A DNA stretch of 64,000 nt. Source: Mariniphaga sp964559175 (GTDB lineage: Bacteria; Bacteroidota; Bacteroidia; Bacteroidales; Prolixibacteraceae). Shown here piece by piece: positions 1-8,109 of the stretch. The DNA lies in assembly GCA_964559175.1 (NCBI GenBank), contig CAZLGT010000009.1, positions 1-64,000 of the forward strand, given 5' to 3'. The notes beneath the pieces were generated by a model that saw only the letters and a program-made list of their open reading frames with translations, had not been told where the DNA came from and ran no database searches. A program made the position numbers and the translations under genes. Positions within the stretch are counted from its first letter, which is position 1, and each line of letters opens with the position of its first letter.

Positions 1-2
1 TT

Positions 3-365
3 CTGTTTCTGAAACTGTTCGGTTCGGGCATCAACATTATGTCCGCCATCGGAATCATTGTTATGGCTGGAATTGTAATCAACGACTCCATTTTAAAAGT
101 GGACACCATCAACAAACTGATGGATAGCGGGCATTCGCTGCTACGCTCCATTTTTGAAGGGGGCCGCCGCCGGTTGAAGCCTATTATTATGACCAGTCTT
201 ACCACCATTCTGGCCATGTTGCCCTTCCTGTTTCAGAAAGGCATGGGCGCTGAACTTCAAAAACCGCTGGGCCTGGCTATTATCGGTGGCATGTTGGTGG
301 GTACTGTGGTGAGTTTGTATCTGATTCCGCTGATGTATTATTTGCTGAAGCGAAAATCAAGATAA
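3..365 (+). CDS. RND efflux permease, C-terminal end (partial)
   Basis: This is the last 120 codons of an inner-membrane RND (AcrB/HAE1-type) permease; the reading frame is open from the window edge, so the 5' part lies outside. Visible are a membrane segment carrying GIVINDSILKVDTIN, the EGGRRRLKPIIMTSLTT loop typical of RND proteins after TM10, and the final helix with the glycine-rich GLAIIGGMLVGTVVSLYLIP. Such permeases form trimers with an adaptor and outer-membrane channel and export drugs, metals or lipids using proton flow. A second complete RND gene follows at 3196, as in tandem two-permease operons. The last ~235 bases recur, roughly 94% identical by eye, at 2824-3051. Family is certain; substrate is unknown. 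Confidence 0.9.
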   Translation: MFLKLFGSGINIMSAIGIIVMAGIVINDSILKVDTINKLMDSGHSLLRSIFEGGRRRLKPIIMTSLTTILAMLPFLFQKGMGAELQKPLGLAIIGGMLVGTVVSLYLIPLMYYLLKRKSR

Positions 366-798
366 TCAGTATCTTAGATTGATTCTAAATTGCGACAAAA
401 AACAGTTTTTATTTTGAAAAAAAAAAATTAGCCTTAAATTGCCAAGGCAAAACAAGAAAAACCCGGGTTGCAAACACGGTAGAAAAGCAGGGAAATTTAG
501 TAGAAGCCAACCCCGGCTAAAGCGAAAAGAATGATACACAGTATAAACAACATATTACACATAACATATGACTATGGTAGCAACAAAAAAAGGGGCGGCA
601 AACCTTTACCCGAAAAAGTAAACCCGGTTTGCTGCCCGCTGCTACCACCAATTCCGATCCCGATAATTATCGGGATAATCGGAAGAAAGGAGGTGAGGTG
701 ACAAAGATAAACAAATAAAAACATCCGGGAACTACGGTTTCTTATTCTGTGAAATGATAAATCAGAATTTATTATTTTCAAACAAAAACAACATCATT
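366..798. other. AT-rich intergenic stretch with long hairpin and palindrome
   Basis: No convincing gene. Positions 576-646 can fold into a long imperfect hairpin: outer arms GGTAGCA and TGCTACC, inner arms GGCGGCAAACC and GGTTTGCTGCC. Just after it, 657-676 is a perfect 20-base palindrome of the ATCCCGAT/ATCGGGAT type also seen near the tRNA at 6500-6594 and, imperfectly, at 35634-35651. The stretch is the upstream region of the small-peptide operon at 799, so the hairpin could be a leader structure or a terminator of the RND operon. Its function is not known. Confidence 0.5.
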
Positions 799-1023
799 AT
801 GAAAACTAAAATTAAATTTATTAGCACGATTGTCTTATTTCTATTATTTGCATTTACATTAAACTCAAACGGAGATGATGAAAGATGTCAGAACACATGC
901 GTACCGAATCCAAATGCTACCTGTTCCTATGGAACTGGAATTCCAGATGACCCTGTAGCTTTTTGTGATGGATGGGGCAATATGGGATGTTTTAGGACCA
1001 AAAGAACTATAGTGTTTAATTAA
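799..1023 (+). CDS. Small secreted cysteine-rich protein (NVEALA-like position)
   Basis: A 74-residue protein. Residues 1-25 are a basic start plus hydrophobic signal peptide (MKTKIKFISTIVLFLLF); the rest is a short tail with five cysteines (CQNTC, CSYG, FCDG, GCF), glycine and proline. I chose ATG 799 rather than the in-frame ATG at 754 because the signal peptide begins there. Size, secretion and position directly before a 6-bladed propeller gene recall the NVEALA-type small exported proteins of Bacteroidota, but the NVEALA motif itself is absent, so membership is only suggested. With the propeller at 1097 and thioredoxin-like protein at 2154 it appears to form an AT-rich operon. Function is unknown; it may be an exported peptide or a substrate of the neighbouring redox protein. 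Confidence 0.55.
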   Translation: MKTKIKFISTIVLFLLFAFTLNSNGDDERCQNTCVPNPNATCSYGTGIPDDPVAFCDGWGNMGCFRTKRTIVFN

Positions 1024-1096
1024 GGATACCAAAATGATTTCTGAACGAGAAATTTGTTTTGAAGTTGTTTTGGTATCCCATTATAATCCCATAGTT

Positions 1097-2149
1097 ATGA
1101 AATTTTTCAAAAAAATATCCAGCATTATCCTATTCATTTTTATTATTATAGGTCTAAATCAGATTATCTCAGCCCAGCAAACTGTCCGTTTTACCTTAAA
1201 TGATTTTCCAATTAATAAAGAGCTTATTGGCGAAAAAGTAAATTTGAAAAAACCACTTAAAAATCCTCATGAATTACTATTGATTGATTCTTTATTGATA
1301 GTAAGAAATATTAACTGTAGTCCTGCATTCGACATTTTTAATTTAAATACTGGAGAATTAAAAAGTCAGTTCTGTTTAAGAGGCAGGGGACCAGGAGAGT
1401 TAATTGCTCCATTCAGTTTTCAGTTTATAGAGGAAACCAACGAAATTATGGTGCAAGATATTCAAGGGAAAAAATTAGTGTTCTTTGATTTAGATTCAAT
1501 ATTACTGAATGCACCTAAAAAGTTTACTAAAACAATATCACTTGATAAAGATGTTTTGGTACGCAAAATTAAACAAGTGAAAGGAGGTGACTTTTTCTGT
1601 GATTTAATAGGACACAAAGATTCATATATGAATTGTTTACTAAATAAAGAAGGTGATTTAATCCGATTGCTGGAGAAATATCCTAAAACTAATATTCCAT
1701 ATAATCCATTATTAGGTTCTAATTTGTTCGGAGTTAACATTGGAGTATCACAAGGGAATAAGGTCATTATATTACCTTACATATATTCAGACAAAATCGA
1801 TATTTATGATTATAAAGGTAATTTTATTACAGAGTTTGTTGGGCCAAATTACAAAAATCTTGATATAACACAGGGAGTAAATGGAGCGACAATTACAAGT
1901 AGAAATAAACTCGCCTTTAACATACCTCAAGCTAACTGTGATCTTTTTTTAGTTCCATATTCCGGTACGAAATATAGGTATTCTTCCACTTCTGCTAATC
2001 ATATTCTTAGTTTCGATTTTACCGGCAAGTTGTTACAGCGCTTTATTGTTTCTCCATCAGTAACAGAAATAGCTATTGACTGGGAAAAGAAAATTATCTA
2101 TAGTGTGAATAAAGAACTAGAACCCACTCTTTACAAATACAAATTTTAA
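1097..2149 (+). CDS. Secreted 6-bladed beta-propeller protein (BF3164-like)
   Basis: A 350-residue exported protein with a signal peptide over residues 1-27 ending in IISAQQ; no lipobox cysteine is seen. The motif GRGPGEL near residue 98 and repeated strands such as DIFNLNTGEL and IDIYDYKGNF mark the TolB-like 6-blade family known as BF3164-like in Bacteroides. Such proteins are abundant in Bacteroidota, commonly near small NVEALA proteins, and have no settled role; propellers usually bind proteins or ligands. The ATG at 1097 was chosen because the upstream extension to 1034 is not signal-like and would put the hydrophobic stretch internally. Composition is much more AT-rich than the flanking RND genes, suggesting transfer. 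It lies 4 bases before the thioredoxin-like gene, so the two are probably co-transcribed. Confidence 0.75.
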   Translation: MKFFKKISSIILFIFIIIGLNQIISAQQTVRFTLNDFPINKELIGEKVNLKKPLKNPHELLLIDSLLIVRNINCSPAFDIFNLNTGELKSQFCLRGRGPGELIAPFSFQFIEETNEIMVQDIQGKKLVFFDLDSILLNAPKKFTKTISLDKDVLVRKIKQVKGGDFFCDLIGHKDSYMNCLLNKEGDLIRLLEKYPKTNIPYNPLLGSNLFGVNIGVSQGNKVIILPYIYSDKIDIYDYKGNFITEFVGPNYKNLDITQGVNGATITSRNKLAFNIPQANCDLFLVPYSGTKYRYSSTSANHILSFDFTGKLLQRFIVSPSVTEIAIDWEKKIIYSVNKELEPTLYKYKF

Positions 2150-2153
2150 TAGT

Positions 2154-2657
2154 ATGAGATTATTATTGCTCACAACTTGTTTTTCTATTTTTGTCTCCAT
2201 GATATCACAAGCACAAATGAATTTTTTCACACCACATGAAATTGATTCAATAGATTGTTTTTATTTTCCAATGAATGCGATAGATTCTGTTAAAATATCT
2301 GATTTAGAGGAGTTTGATTACTTGAATGTATTCTTTTTCAATGGAGAATGTTCTTTGTGTTTAGTTAAAATGAAAACAGTTGAAGATTTTTTTAGAAATT
2401 ATTCGAATGAATCGGTTAAAACACTTTTTATTTCTGAAACCAGTGATACAATAATTCTAAATTTCTATCGTGATAAGTATAATATTGATGTCCCGATTAT
2501 TTGGGATAATAAAAGAAGAATTAGGGAGAAAAAAATTACAAATGAAGACAGTATATGTTTTTTAATAGATCAAAATGGTAATATTATTTTATCCGGAGAT
2601 TTCCTGGCAGATGAAGCATTAAAAGAAAAGTATATACAGTGGATGGATGTACATTAA
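2154..2657 (+). CDS. Secreted thioredoxin-like protein with CxxC
   Basis: A 167-residue protein. Residues 1-21 form a signal peptide ending SQAQ. The segment LNVFFFNGECSLCLVKMKTV contains a CSLC pair at the place of the thioredoxin active site (after a hydrophobic strand, before a helix), followed by strand-helix alternation and a late IIWDN segment and FLIDQNGNIILSG, the usual last hairpin of TlpA/redoxin proteins. It therefore looks like a periplasmic disulfide reductase or isomerase. It immediately follows the propeller gene, and the upstream peptide is cysteine-rich, which suggests, but does not prove, that it acts on that peptide or on the propeller. The AT-rich base composition matches the other two cassette genes. 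Confidence 0.65.
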   Translation: MRLLLLTTCFSIFVSMISQAQMNFFTPHEIDSIDCFYFPMNAIDSVKISDLEEFDYLNVFFFNGECSLCLVKMKTVEDFFRNYSNESVKTLFISETSDTIILNFYRDKYNIDVPIIWDNKRRIREKKITNEDSICFLIDQNGNIILSGDFLADEALKEKYIQWMDVH

Positions 2658-2756
2658 TATACTCTTTGAAGTAGAATTCATTTAGATGAAAGAAAAGAAA
2701 CGCTACTTATTAATGGAATAGAAGTAATTTCAAATATTAGAATTAAATCATCAAAT

Positions 2757-3051
2757 AAAAAGCTGCTTTCTTTTTCTCCATCATTGTCATATTCCTGGTG
2801 CTGATGATTATTAGTAAAGCAAACATTCGCTGCTGCGCTCCATTTTTGAAGGGGGCCGCCGCCGGCTGAAACCTATTATTATGACCAGTCTTACCACCAT
2901 TCTGGCCATGCTGCCCTTCCTGTTCCAGAAAGGCATGGGCGCCGAACTGCAAAAGCCGCTGGGCCTGGCTATTATCGGCGGCATGTTGGTGGGTACCATG
3001 GTGAGTTTGTATTTGATTCCGCTGATGTATTATTTGTTGAGGAGGGAATAG
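2757..3051 (+). pseudogene. RND permease remnant: N-terminal scrap joined to C-terminus
   Basis: Two pieces of RND permease sequence are joined out of frame. Positions ~2762-2817 read FFFSIIVIFLVLMII, matching the first membrane helix of the permease at 3196 (FSPFSVIVVFLALMVI) at DNA and protein level. From 2824 the frame changes and the sequence matches the end of the permease at 3-365 (HSLLRSIFEGGRRRLKP to the stop at 3049-3051). Roughly 950 central codons are missing. The differences from 131-365 are mostly third-codon changes, so the two ends diverged while both were under selection. This is a deletion or recombination scar, not an expressed gene. Confidence 0.8.
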
Positions 3052-3195
3052 ATATTAAAAGTATAAACAAATATATTTGCATTTGTATCAAATCGTAACT
3101 TGTCAGGAAATAGAGCAAGTATAGCAAAAAGTTAATTGAACTTGTTATTTTTGAAGCAACAAGAGTGTTAAGCAGGAACAACGAACAACAAACCA

Positions 3196-6100
3196 ATGAA
3201 CCAACCGGTAAATAACAAACCATCTTTTTCCCCCTTCTCCGTCATTGTCGTATTCCTGGCGCTGATGGTCATTGGGGTGGCATTTGTTCCGCTGCTCGAT
3301 GTACGCTTTAAGCCTGAACGCAATTTACCGCAACTCTCTGTGCGGTTTTCGTGGCCCAATGCCTCGCCACAGGTCATTGAACAGGAAACCTCCAAAATTG
3401 AAGGCATTCTCGGAAAAATCAGCCAGGTAAAATCCATTGAGTCCACCTCTTCGGTAGGAAACGGAGAGGTCACCCTGAACTTCGATAAAACCGCCGACCC
3501 CGACCAAAAACGCTACGAGGTTTCCATGCTCATCCGTCAACTTCGCAGCAACCTGCCAACACAAATGAGCTACCCCGAAATTACCTCCCGTGCACCACAA
3601 AACGACAACCAGGCTTCGTTTATGGTGCTCACCCTGAATGCAACTACCACAACGTACCAAATCGGGAAAATTGCCGAACAGCAGGTCATTCCCGAACTGC
3701 TGAAAATAAAAGGCATTGGCGATATTAATTTGCACGGGGTTACCCCTCACCAGTGGGAGATTACCTTTAACCCGCAACTGCTGGAAAGTTATTCCGTTAC
3801 CCCTGCCGAAATCAGCGCTGTTGTCAACCGGCTGGGAGCTACTGAATTTCTGGGTAACCAGCAGGAAGGTTTAGGGGCCTCTGTTCCCGTACTTGCAACA
3901 GAAAAGTATATTCCGCCCGGTGAGTGGGAAAGCTTGCCGGTTTCCCAAAAAAACGGGCGGATTATCACCCTGGGCGATGTGGCATCGGTCAGGCTTAAAG
4001 AAAAGCCGCCCGCATCCTACTACCGAATTAACGGGAGGAATACTGTCAACCTGGTTCTTTATTCTGCGCCTGGTGAAAACCAGTTAAAACTGTCGGCAAA
4101 AATCCGCGAACAGTTGCAGCAAATCGCTCCGAAACTTCCGCCGGCGTATTCGGTACAGGTTGCCAGTGACAGCACTGTTTTCATAAAAGACGAACTGACA
4201 AAAATTGGCCTTCGTACTTTTTTTTCATTGTTGATTTTGCTTTTGTTTGTGCTGGTTGTCAGCCGTTCGTTCCGAATCCTGGGCATCCTGTTTTTGGCGC
4301 TTCTGGCCAACCTGCTTATTGCCTGTGTTTTTTATTACCTGTTTAAAGTGGAAATCCACATCTATTCGCTTGCAGGGATAACCGTTTCGTTCGGCATTAT
4401 TATCGACAACAGCATCATCATGGTCACTCACCTGCAAAAACAAAAAGGGCTACGGGTTTTTATCGCCCTGCTTGCTGCCACGCTTACCACGCTGGGCGCG
4501 CTTTCGGTTGTTTTTTTCCTGAAAGAAAACCAGAAAATCCTTTTAATTGATTTCACCTGGGTTATGCTTATCAATCTTTCCGTTTCGCTAATTGTCTCCC
4601 TGTTTCTGGTGCCGGCGCTGATGGAGAGTCTCTATCACAGAAAGCCGAAAATTGCCGGGTTCAGGCGAAGAAAACGAATTGTCCGGCTCACGGGATTTTA
4701 CAGTCGTTTTATTGGTTTTGAAAAGCGGTTTAAATGGGCATTTATTGTTGTGGCAATCCTCGGTTTCGGGCTGCCGGTTTGGATTTTGCCCGATAATATG
4801 GAAGGGGAAGGTAAGTTTGAGACGTTTTACAACAGAACTTTGGGAAACGAAAAGTTTAAAACCGATGTCAGGCCGATGCTTGAAAAAGTTTTGGGAGGTT
4901 CACTACGGCTTTTTAGCGAGCACGTTTTTGAAGGAAGTTTTTATTCCGACCCGGGGAAAACAACATTATACGTTAGGGGAAGTATGCCTGAAGGTTGCAC
5001 CGTTCACCAGTTGAACGAGGCGGTGCGGAAAATGGAGCAATACATTAGTCAGTTTGAAGAGGTGGAACAGTTTGAAACGCGGGTTACCGGCTACAATAAC
5101 TCTTCTATCACTGTTCATTTTACAGCGGATGCCGAAAGATCGTCGTTCCCGTTTTTGCTGAAAAGCCAGGTAGAAAGCAAAGCTATTTCGCTGGGTGGCA
5201 TGGACTGGTCGGTTTACGGGGTTGGGAAGGGTTTTTCCAACGCATTGAACATGGACTACAAAAACAGCCACATTTTACTGACAGGTTACAACTACAACGA
5301 ATTGTACGGTTTTGCGGAGCAACTGGAAAAAAAGCTGCTGGAAAACCCGAGGGTGGACAATACCGAAATAACCAGTTCGCAGTCGTGGTATGCAGCCACC
5401 CGGTTTGAATATAACCTTCAGGTAGATAAAAACCTGCTGGCTTTGCAGAAGTTGAAATATACTGATTATACCGGTTCACTTTTAACGCAACTGTATGGAC
5501 GAAATTTACAACCGTTTTACAATCAAACCGAACTTCAACCGGTTGTTCTGCTTTCCGACCGGAACCGGGAATACAACAAATGGGACTTTTACCATCAACC
5601 GGTTGTTACCGAAAAAGGGCAGAAGAAATTGTCGCTGGCCGGGGAAATCGAAAAACAGCTTACCGGCAAGTCGATTTATAAAAAAGACCAGGTATATCAG
5701 GTTTACCTGAACTACAACTTCATTGGGCCCGGACCGTTGGCCCAAATGGTTCAGGAACGGGAGATTGAAGCCATTAACCAGGTCCTTCCTTTGGGCTACA
5801 AAGCTCAAAAACCCGAATCGTTTTTCTATTGGAATGTAAAAGACAAAAAACAGTACTGGTTGTTGCTGCTTATTATTGTGATTATTTATTTTATTACTGC
5901 CATTTTATTCGAATCGCTATTAAAACCTTTGGCTGTCATCAGTTTGATACCCATCTCATTTATCGGGGTGTTTCTCACCTTTTACCTTTTCGGTTTCAAT
6001 TTCGACCAGGGAGGGTTTGCCTCTTTTATACTGCTGAGCGGGTTGGTGGTTAACGCAGCTATTTATATTATTAATGATTTTAATAACCTGGTAGAACGCA

Positions 6101-6330
6101 AAAACAGACCAACCACTGCAAAAATTTACCTGAAAGCCTTTAACCAAAAAATTACAGCCATCGCTTTAACCATACTCTCAACTGTTCTTGGGCTGGTTCC
6201 GTTTGTTTGGGGAGGCCAGTCGGAAGTGTTCTGGTTTGCATTTGCCGCAGGAGCTATGGGCGGCCTTCTGTTTTCGATGGTAGCTATAATTCTTTATTTA
6301 CCACTGTTTTTAAAATTAAAAAGCACTTAA
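3196..6330 (+). CDS. RND efflux transporter permease
   Basis: A full-length RND permease of 1044 residues (family usual ~1030-1050). Helix 1 is at about residues 14-35. The first periplasmic porter part contains FSWPNASPQVIEQETS and ends near residue 335; membrane helices 2-6 follow, with GIIIDNSIIM around residue 403 at the AcrB TM4 position. There the usual pair of acidic residues is D-N rather than D-D, as in several non-AcrB branches. A second periplasmic half spans ~550-870, and a second helix bundle ~875-1040 includes FDQGGFASFILLSGLVVN. It would sit in the inner membrane and pump substrates using proton flow; the substrate cannot be told. It is the second of two permeases of a probable tandem operon whose first member ends at 365 and has been separated from it by the AT-rich cassette. 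Confidence 0.92.
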   Translation: MNQPVNNKPSFSPFSVIVVFLALMVIGVAFVPLLDVRFKPERNLPQLSVRFSWPNASPQVIEQETSKIEGILGKISQVKSIESTSSVGNGEVTLNFDKTADPDQKRYEVSMLIRQLRSNLPTQMSYPEITSRAPQNDNQASFMVLTLNATTTTYQIGKIAEQQVIPELLKIKGIGDINLHGVTPHQWEITFNPQLLESYSVTPAEISAVVNRLGATEFLGNQQEGLGASVPVLATEKYIPPGEWESLPVSQKNGRIITLGDVASVRLKEKPPASYYRINGRNTVNLVLYSAPGENQLKLSAKIREQLQQIAPKLPPAYSVQVASDSTVFIKDELTKIGLRTFFSLLILLLFVLVVSRSFRILGILFLALLANLLIACVFYYLFKVEIHIYSLAGITVSFGIIIDNSIIMVTHLQKQKGLRVFIALLAATLTTLGALSVVFFLKENQKILLIDFTWVMLINLSVSLIVSLFLVPALMESLYHRKPKIAGFRRRKRIVRLTGFYSRFIGFEKRFKWAFIVVAILGFGLPVWILPDNMEGEGKFETFYNRTLGNEKFKTDVRPMLEKVLGGSLRLFSEHVFEGSFYSDPGKTTLYVRGSMPEGCTVHQLNEAVRKMEQYISQFEEVEQFETRVTGYNNSSITVHFTADAERSSFPFLLKSQVESKAISLGGMDWSVYGVGKGFSNALNMDYKNSHILLTGYNYNELYGFAEQLEKKLLENPRVDNTEITSSQSWYAATRFEYNLQVDKNLLALQKLKYTDYTGSLLTQLYGRNLQPFYNQTELQPVVLLSDRNREYNKWDFYHQPVVTEKGQKKLSLAGEIEKQLTGKSIYKKDQVYQVYLNYNFIGPGPLAQMVQEREIEAINQVLPLGYKAQKPESFFYWNVKDKKQYWLLLLIIVIIYFITAILFESLLKPLAVISLIPISFIGVFLTFYLFGFNFDQGGFASFILLSGLVVNAAIYIINDFNNLVERKNRPTTAKIYLKAFNQKITAIALTILSTVLGLVPFVWGGQSEVFWFAFAAGAMGGLLFSMVAIILYLPLFLKLKST

Positions 6331-6375
6331 ATGATTAAACTTAAGTGCTTTTGATGTTATTTTCATTTCAAATTG

Positions 6376-6459
6376 TGCCCAGTAAAGGACTCGAACCTTC
6401 ACGTCCATGCGGACACTAGTCCCTGAAACTAGCGCGTCTACCAATTCCGCCAACTGGGC
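6376..6459 (-). tRNA. tRNA-Leu (anticodon CAG)
   Basis: Read on the minus strand, it starts GCCCAGTTGGCGGAATTGG and ends in the matching ACTGGGC plus discriminator A at 6376. The acceptor stem is 7 perfect pairs (GCCCAGT/ACTGGGC). The anticodon arm is CTAGT-TTCAGGG-ACTAG, giving anticodon CAG for CUG codons; a long variable arm (GTCCGCATGGAC) confirms class II leucine tRNA, and the T arm contains GGTTCGAGTCC. The CCA end is not encoded. Two damaged partial copies of its 5' part lie directly upstream (6489-6612). Confidence 0.96.
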
Positions 6460-6488
6460 TTTACTTCAACATTTCATATTATCATCCA

Positions 6489-6612
6489 GCGCGTCTACCC
6501 CCCGATAGTTATCGGGGCCGCCAACTGGGCTTTACTTCAACATTTCATATTATCATCCAGCGCGTTTACCCCCCATCCCGATAGCTATCGGGATCGGGGC
6601 CGCCAACTGGGC
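6489..6612 (-). repeat. Two broken partial copies of the tRNA-Leu 5' region
   Basis: The stretch from the tRNA-Leu D arm through its 5' end and 29 bases of upstream flank (6432-6488) is repeated twice in tandem: 6489-6559 and 6560-6612. In each copy the AATT-containing D-loop bases are replaced by a palindrome: CCCCGATA/TATCGGGG at 6500-6517, and ATCCCGAT/ATCGGGAT at 6575-6594. Neither copy can make a tRNA because the anticodon and T arms are missing. A TATATTTG box on the minus strand at 6675-6682 may be the promoter, in which case the primary transcript would run through both copies before the real tRNA. Confidence 0.85.
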
Positions 6613-6722
6613 AATTACTGAAAGAACGTTTTGAACCGTTTTCTGAAACAGAAATCCTGCTCAAATTTGCGGTGCAAATATATAAAAATTCGGTTCTTTC
6701 AGTGCAATTTCAGTTAGATTTT

Positions 6723-7193
6723 TTACACCATTTTTATCTGCTCGCCAACGGTGTGTTTTTCGCAGTACCGGCATTGCAAGGCAATGGGCGAGGTTCCAAC
6801 CACTTTAAACCGGGTGGTAATGGTTTCGTTGTTGGTTATACACTTCGGATTAAAGCATTTAACAATGCCTATGATTTCTTTCGGAATTTCCACCACTTTT
6901 TTCTCCACCACTTCGTAGTCGCGAATAATGTTCAGTTTGGCGTGCGGTGCAATAAGCGCAATTTTATTTATTTCGTTGGTTTCGAAAAATTTGTCGGAAA
7001 CTTTAATGATGGCTTTACTCCCCAGCTTGCCGCTTTCGAGGTTGGTTCCAAAAGTAATCTGGTTCTCAATTTTATCGAGGCCCAGAATGGCAATTACCTT
7101 AAAAAGAAATTGAGCCGGTATGTGGTCAATCACAGTGCCCTCTTTAATGGCGCTTACTTTCAGTTTCAGTTTTTTCTTATCGTTGCTGTTCAT
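6723..7193 (-). CDS. pyrI: Aspartate carbamoyltransferase regulatory subunit
   Basis: A 156-residue PyrI, the regulatory chain that binds nucleotides and joins PyrB trimers into the allosteric holoenzyme of pyrimidine synthesis. The N-terminal nucleotide domain covers residues ~8-100, with GTVIDHIPA typical of the family. The C-terminal zinc domain carries the four ligands C113, C118, C141 and C144 (CFNPKC and CRYC). It lies 7 bases after pyrB on the same strand, so the two subunits are co-expressed, and it should share the regulated leader at 8110-8354. Length and motifs are complete. Confidence 0.97.
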   Translation of the reverse strand: MNSNDKKKLKLKVSAIKEGTVIDHIPAQFLFKVIAILGLDKIENQITFGTNLESGKLGSKAIIKVSDKFFETNEINKIALIAPHAKLNIIRDYEVVEKKVVEIPKEIIGIVKCFNPKCITNNETITTRFKVVGTSPIALQCRYCEKHTVGEQIKMV

Positions 7194-7200
7194 GGTTTTT

Positions 7201-8109
7201 CTATTTGAGGTTCAAAAGATGAGAAATAATTGCTTCGCGGGTAAAAACCCCGTTCAGTGCCTGGGTAAAATAGTAGGCTTTTTCGTTTTTGTCCACATCG
7301 GTATGAATTTCATTCACACGTGGAAGCGGGTGCAGAATTTTCATATTCGGTTTTGTTTTGGCCAGCATGGAATTGCGAAGTATATACACATTCTTCACTT
7401 GCTCGTATTCCATGGGGTCGGAAAAACGCTCTTTCTGAACGCGGGTCATGTAAATAATATCGGCTTCGCTGATGATGTCGGTAAACTCGCGGTGCTCAAA
7501 ATAGCGAATCCCTTTTTCGCGGAGGTAGTGTTTGTATTCCTCCGGCATTTGCAACTCGGGCGGTGCAATAAAGTTGAAAATGGGATTTTCGAATTGCGAC
7601 ATGGCCATCAGCAGGGAGTGAACCGTACGCCCGTATTTTAAATCGCCCACCATAAAAATGTTGAGGTTGTCGAGCGTTCCCTGCGTTTTTACAATGGAAT
7701 ACATGTCGAGCAGGGTTTGTGTGGGGTGCTGGTTGGCGCCGTCGCCGGCATTGATTACCGGCACAGGCGATACTTCGGCAGCATAGCGGGCAGCTCCCTC
7801 CAGCGGGTGCCGCATAACAATCAGGTCGGCATACTGGCTCACCATTTTTATGGAATCGTGCAGGGTTTCGCCTTTGGAGGTGCTGGAACTGCCCGGGTCG
7901 GCAAATCCGATAATCCGGCCTCCCAGGCGGCTGATGGCCGTTTCGAAACTCAGCCGTGTGCGGGTTGACGGCTCAAAGAAAAGGGAAGCAACCACCTTTC
8001 CCTGCAATAAATCCTGGTTGGGATTTTGTTCAAACTCCGCCGCCAGCTCCATAATTCGCAGGTATTCTTCCTTCGAATAATCTGTAATGGAAATTAGATC
8101 TCGTTTCAT
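7201..8109 (-). CDS. pyrB: Aspartate carbamoyltransferase catalytic subunit
   Basis: A 302-residue catalytic chain that condenses carbamoyl phosphate with aspartate, the first committed step of pyrimidine synthesis, in the cytoplasm. The carbamoyl-phosphate loop FFEPSTRTRLSFE is at residues ~44-56, and HPTQTLLD forms the second part of the site; the aspartate-side loop near residue 220 has MTRVQKERF, and the C-terminal HPLPRVNEI binds aspartate. Start at 8109 gives the standard N-terminus. The start codon overlaps (ATGA) the stop of a 78-codon upstream frame, and a strong intrinsic terminator lies 35 bases upstream, so expression is probably controlled by attenuation. pyrI follows immediately. 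Confidence 0.97.
   Translation of the reverse strand: MKRDLISITDYSKEEYLRIMELAAEFEQNPNQDLLQGKVVASLFFEPSTRTRLSFETAISRLGGRIIGFADPGSSSTSKGETLHDSIKMVSQYADLIVMRHPLEGAARYAAEVSPVPVINAGDGANQHPTQTLLDMYSIVKTQGTLDNLNIFMVGDLKYGRTVHSLLMAMSQFENPIFNFIAPPELQMPEEYKHYLREKGIRYFEHREFTDIISEADIIYMTRVQKERFSDPMEYEQVKNVYILRNSMLAKTKPNMKILHPLPRVNEIHTDVDKNEKAYYFTQALNGVFTREAIISHLLNLK

Noticed and set aside
572..781. 69-codon minus-strand frame ahead of the cassette
   Set aside because: It is read through the two arms of a long hairpin and the palindrome, so the apparent protein is a by-product of that structure.
6489..6612. CRISPR-like array next to the tRNA
   Set aside because: Only two imperfect repeats of a tRNA fragment are present, with no unique spacers and no cas genes.
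6617..6703. Inverted repeat ACTGAAAGAAC / GTTCTTTCAGT between pyrI and the tRNA copies
   Set aside because: The arms are 65 bases apart and no stable stem-loop or repeated use is evident; chance or a weak transcription stop is enough.
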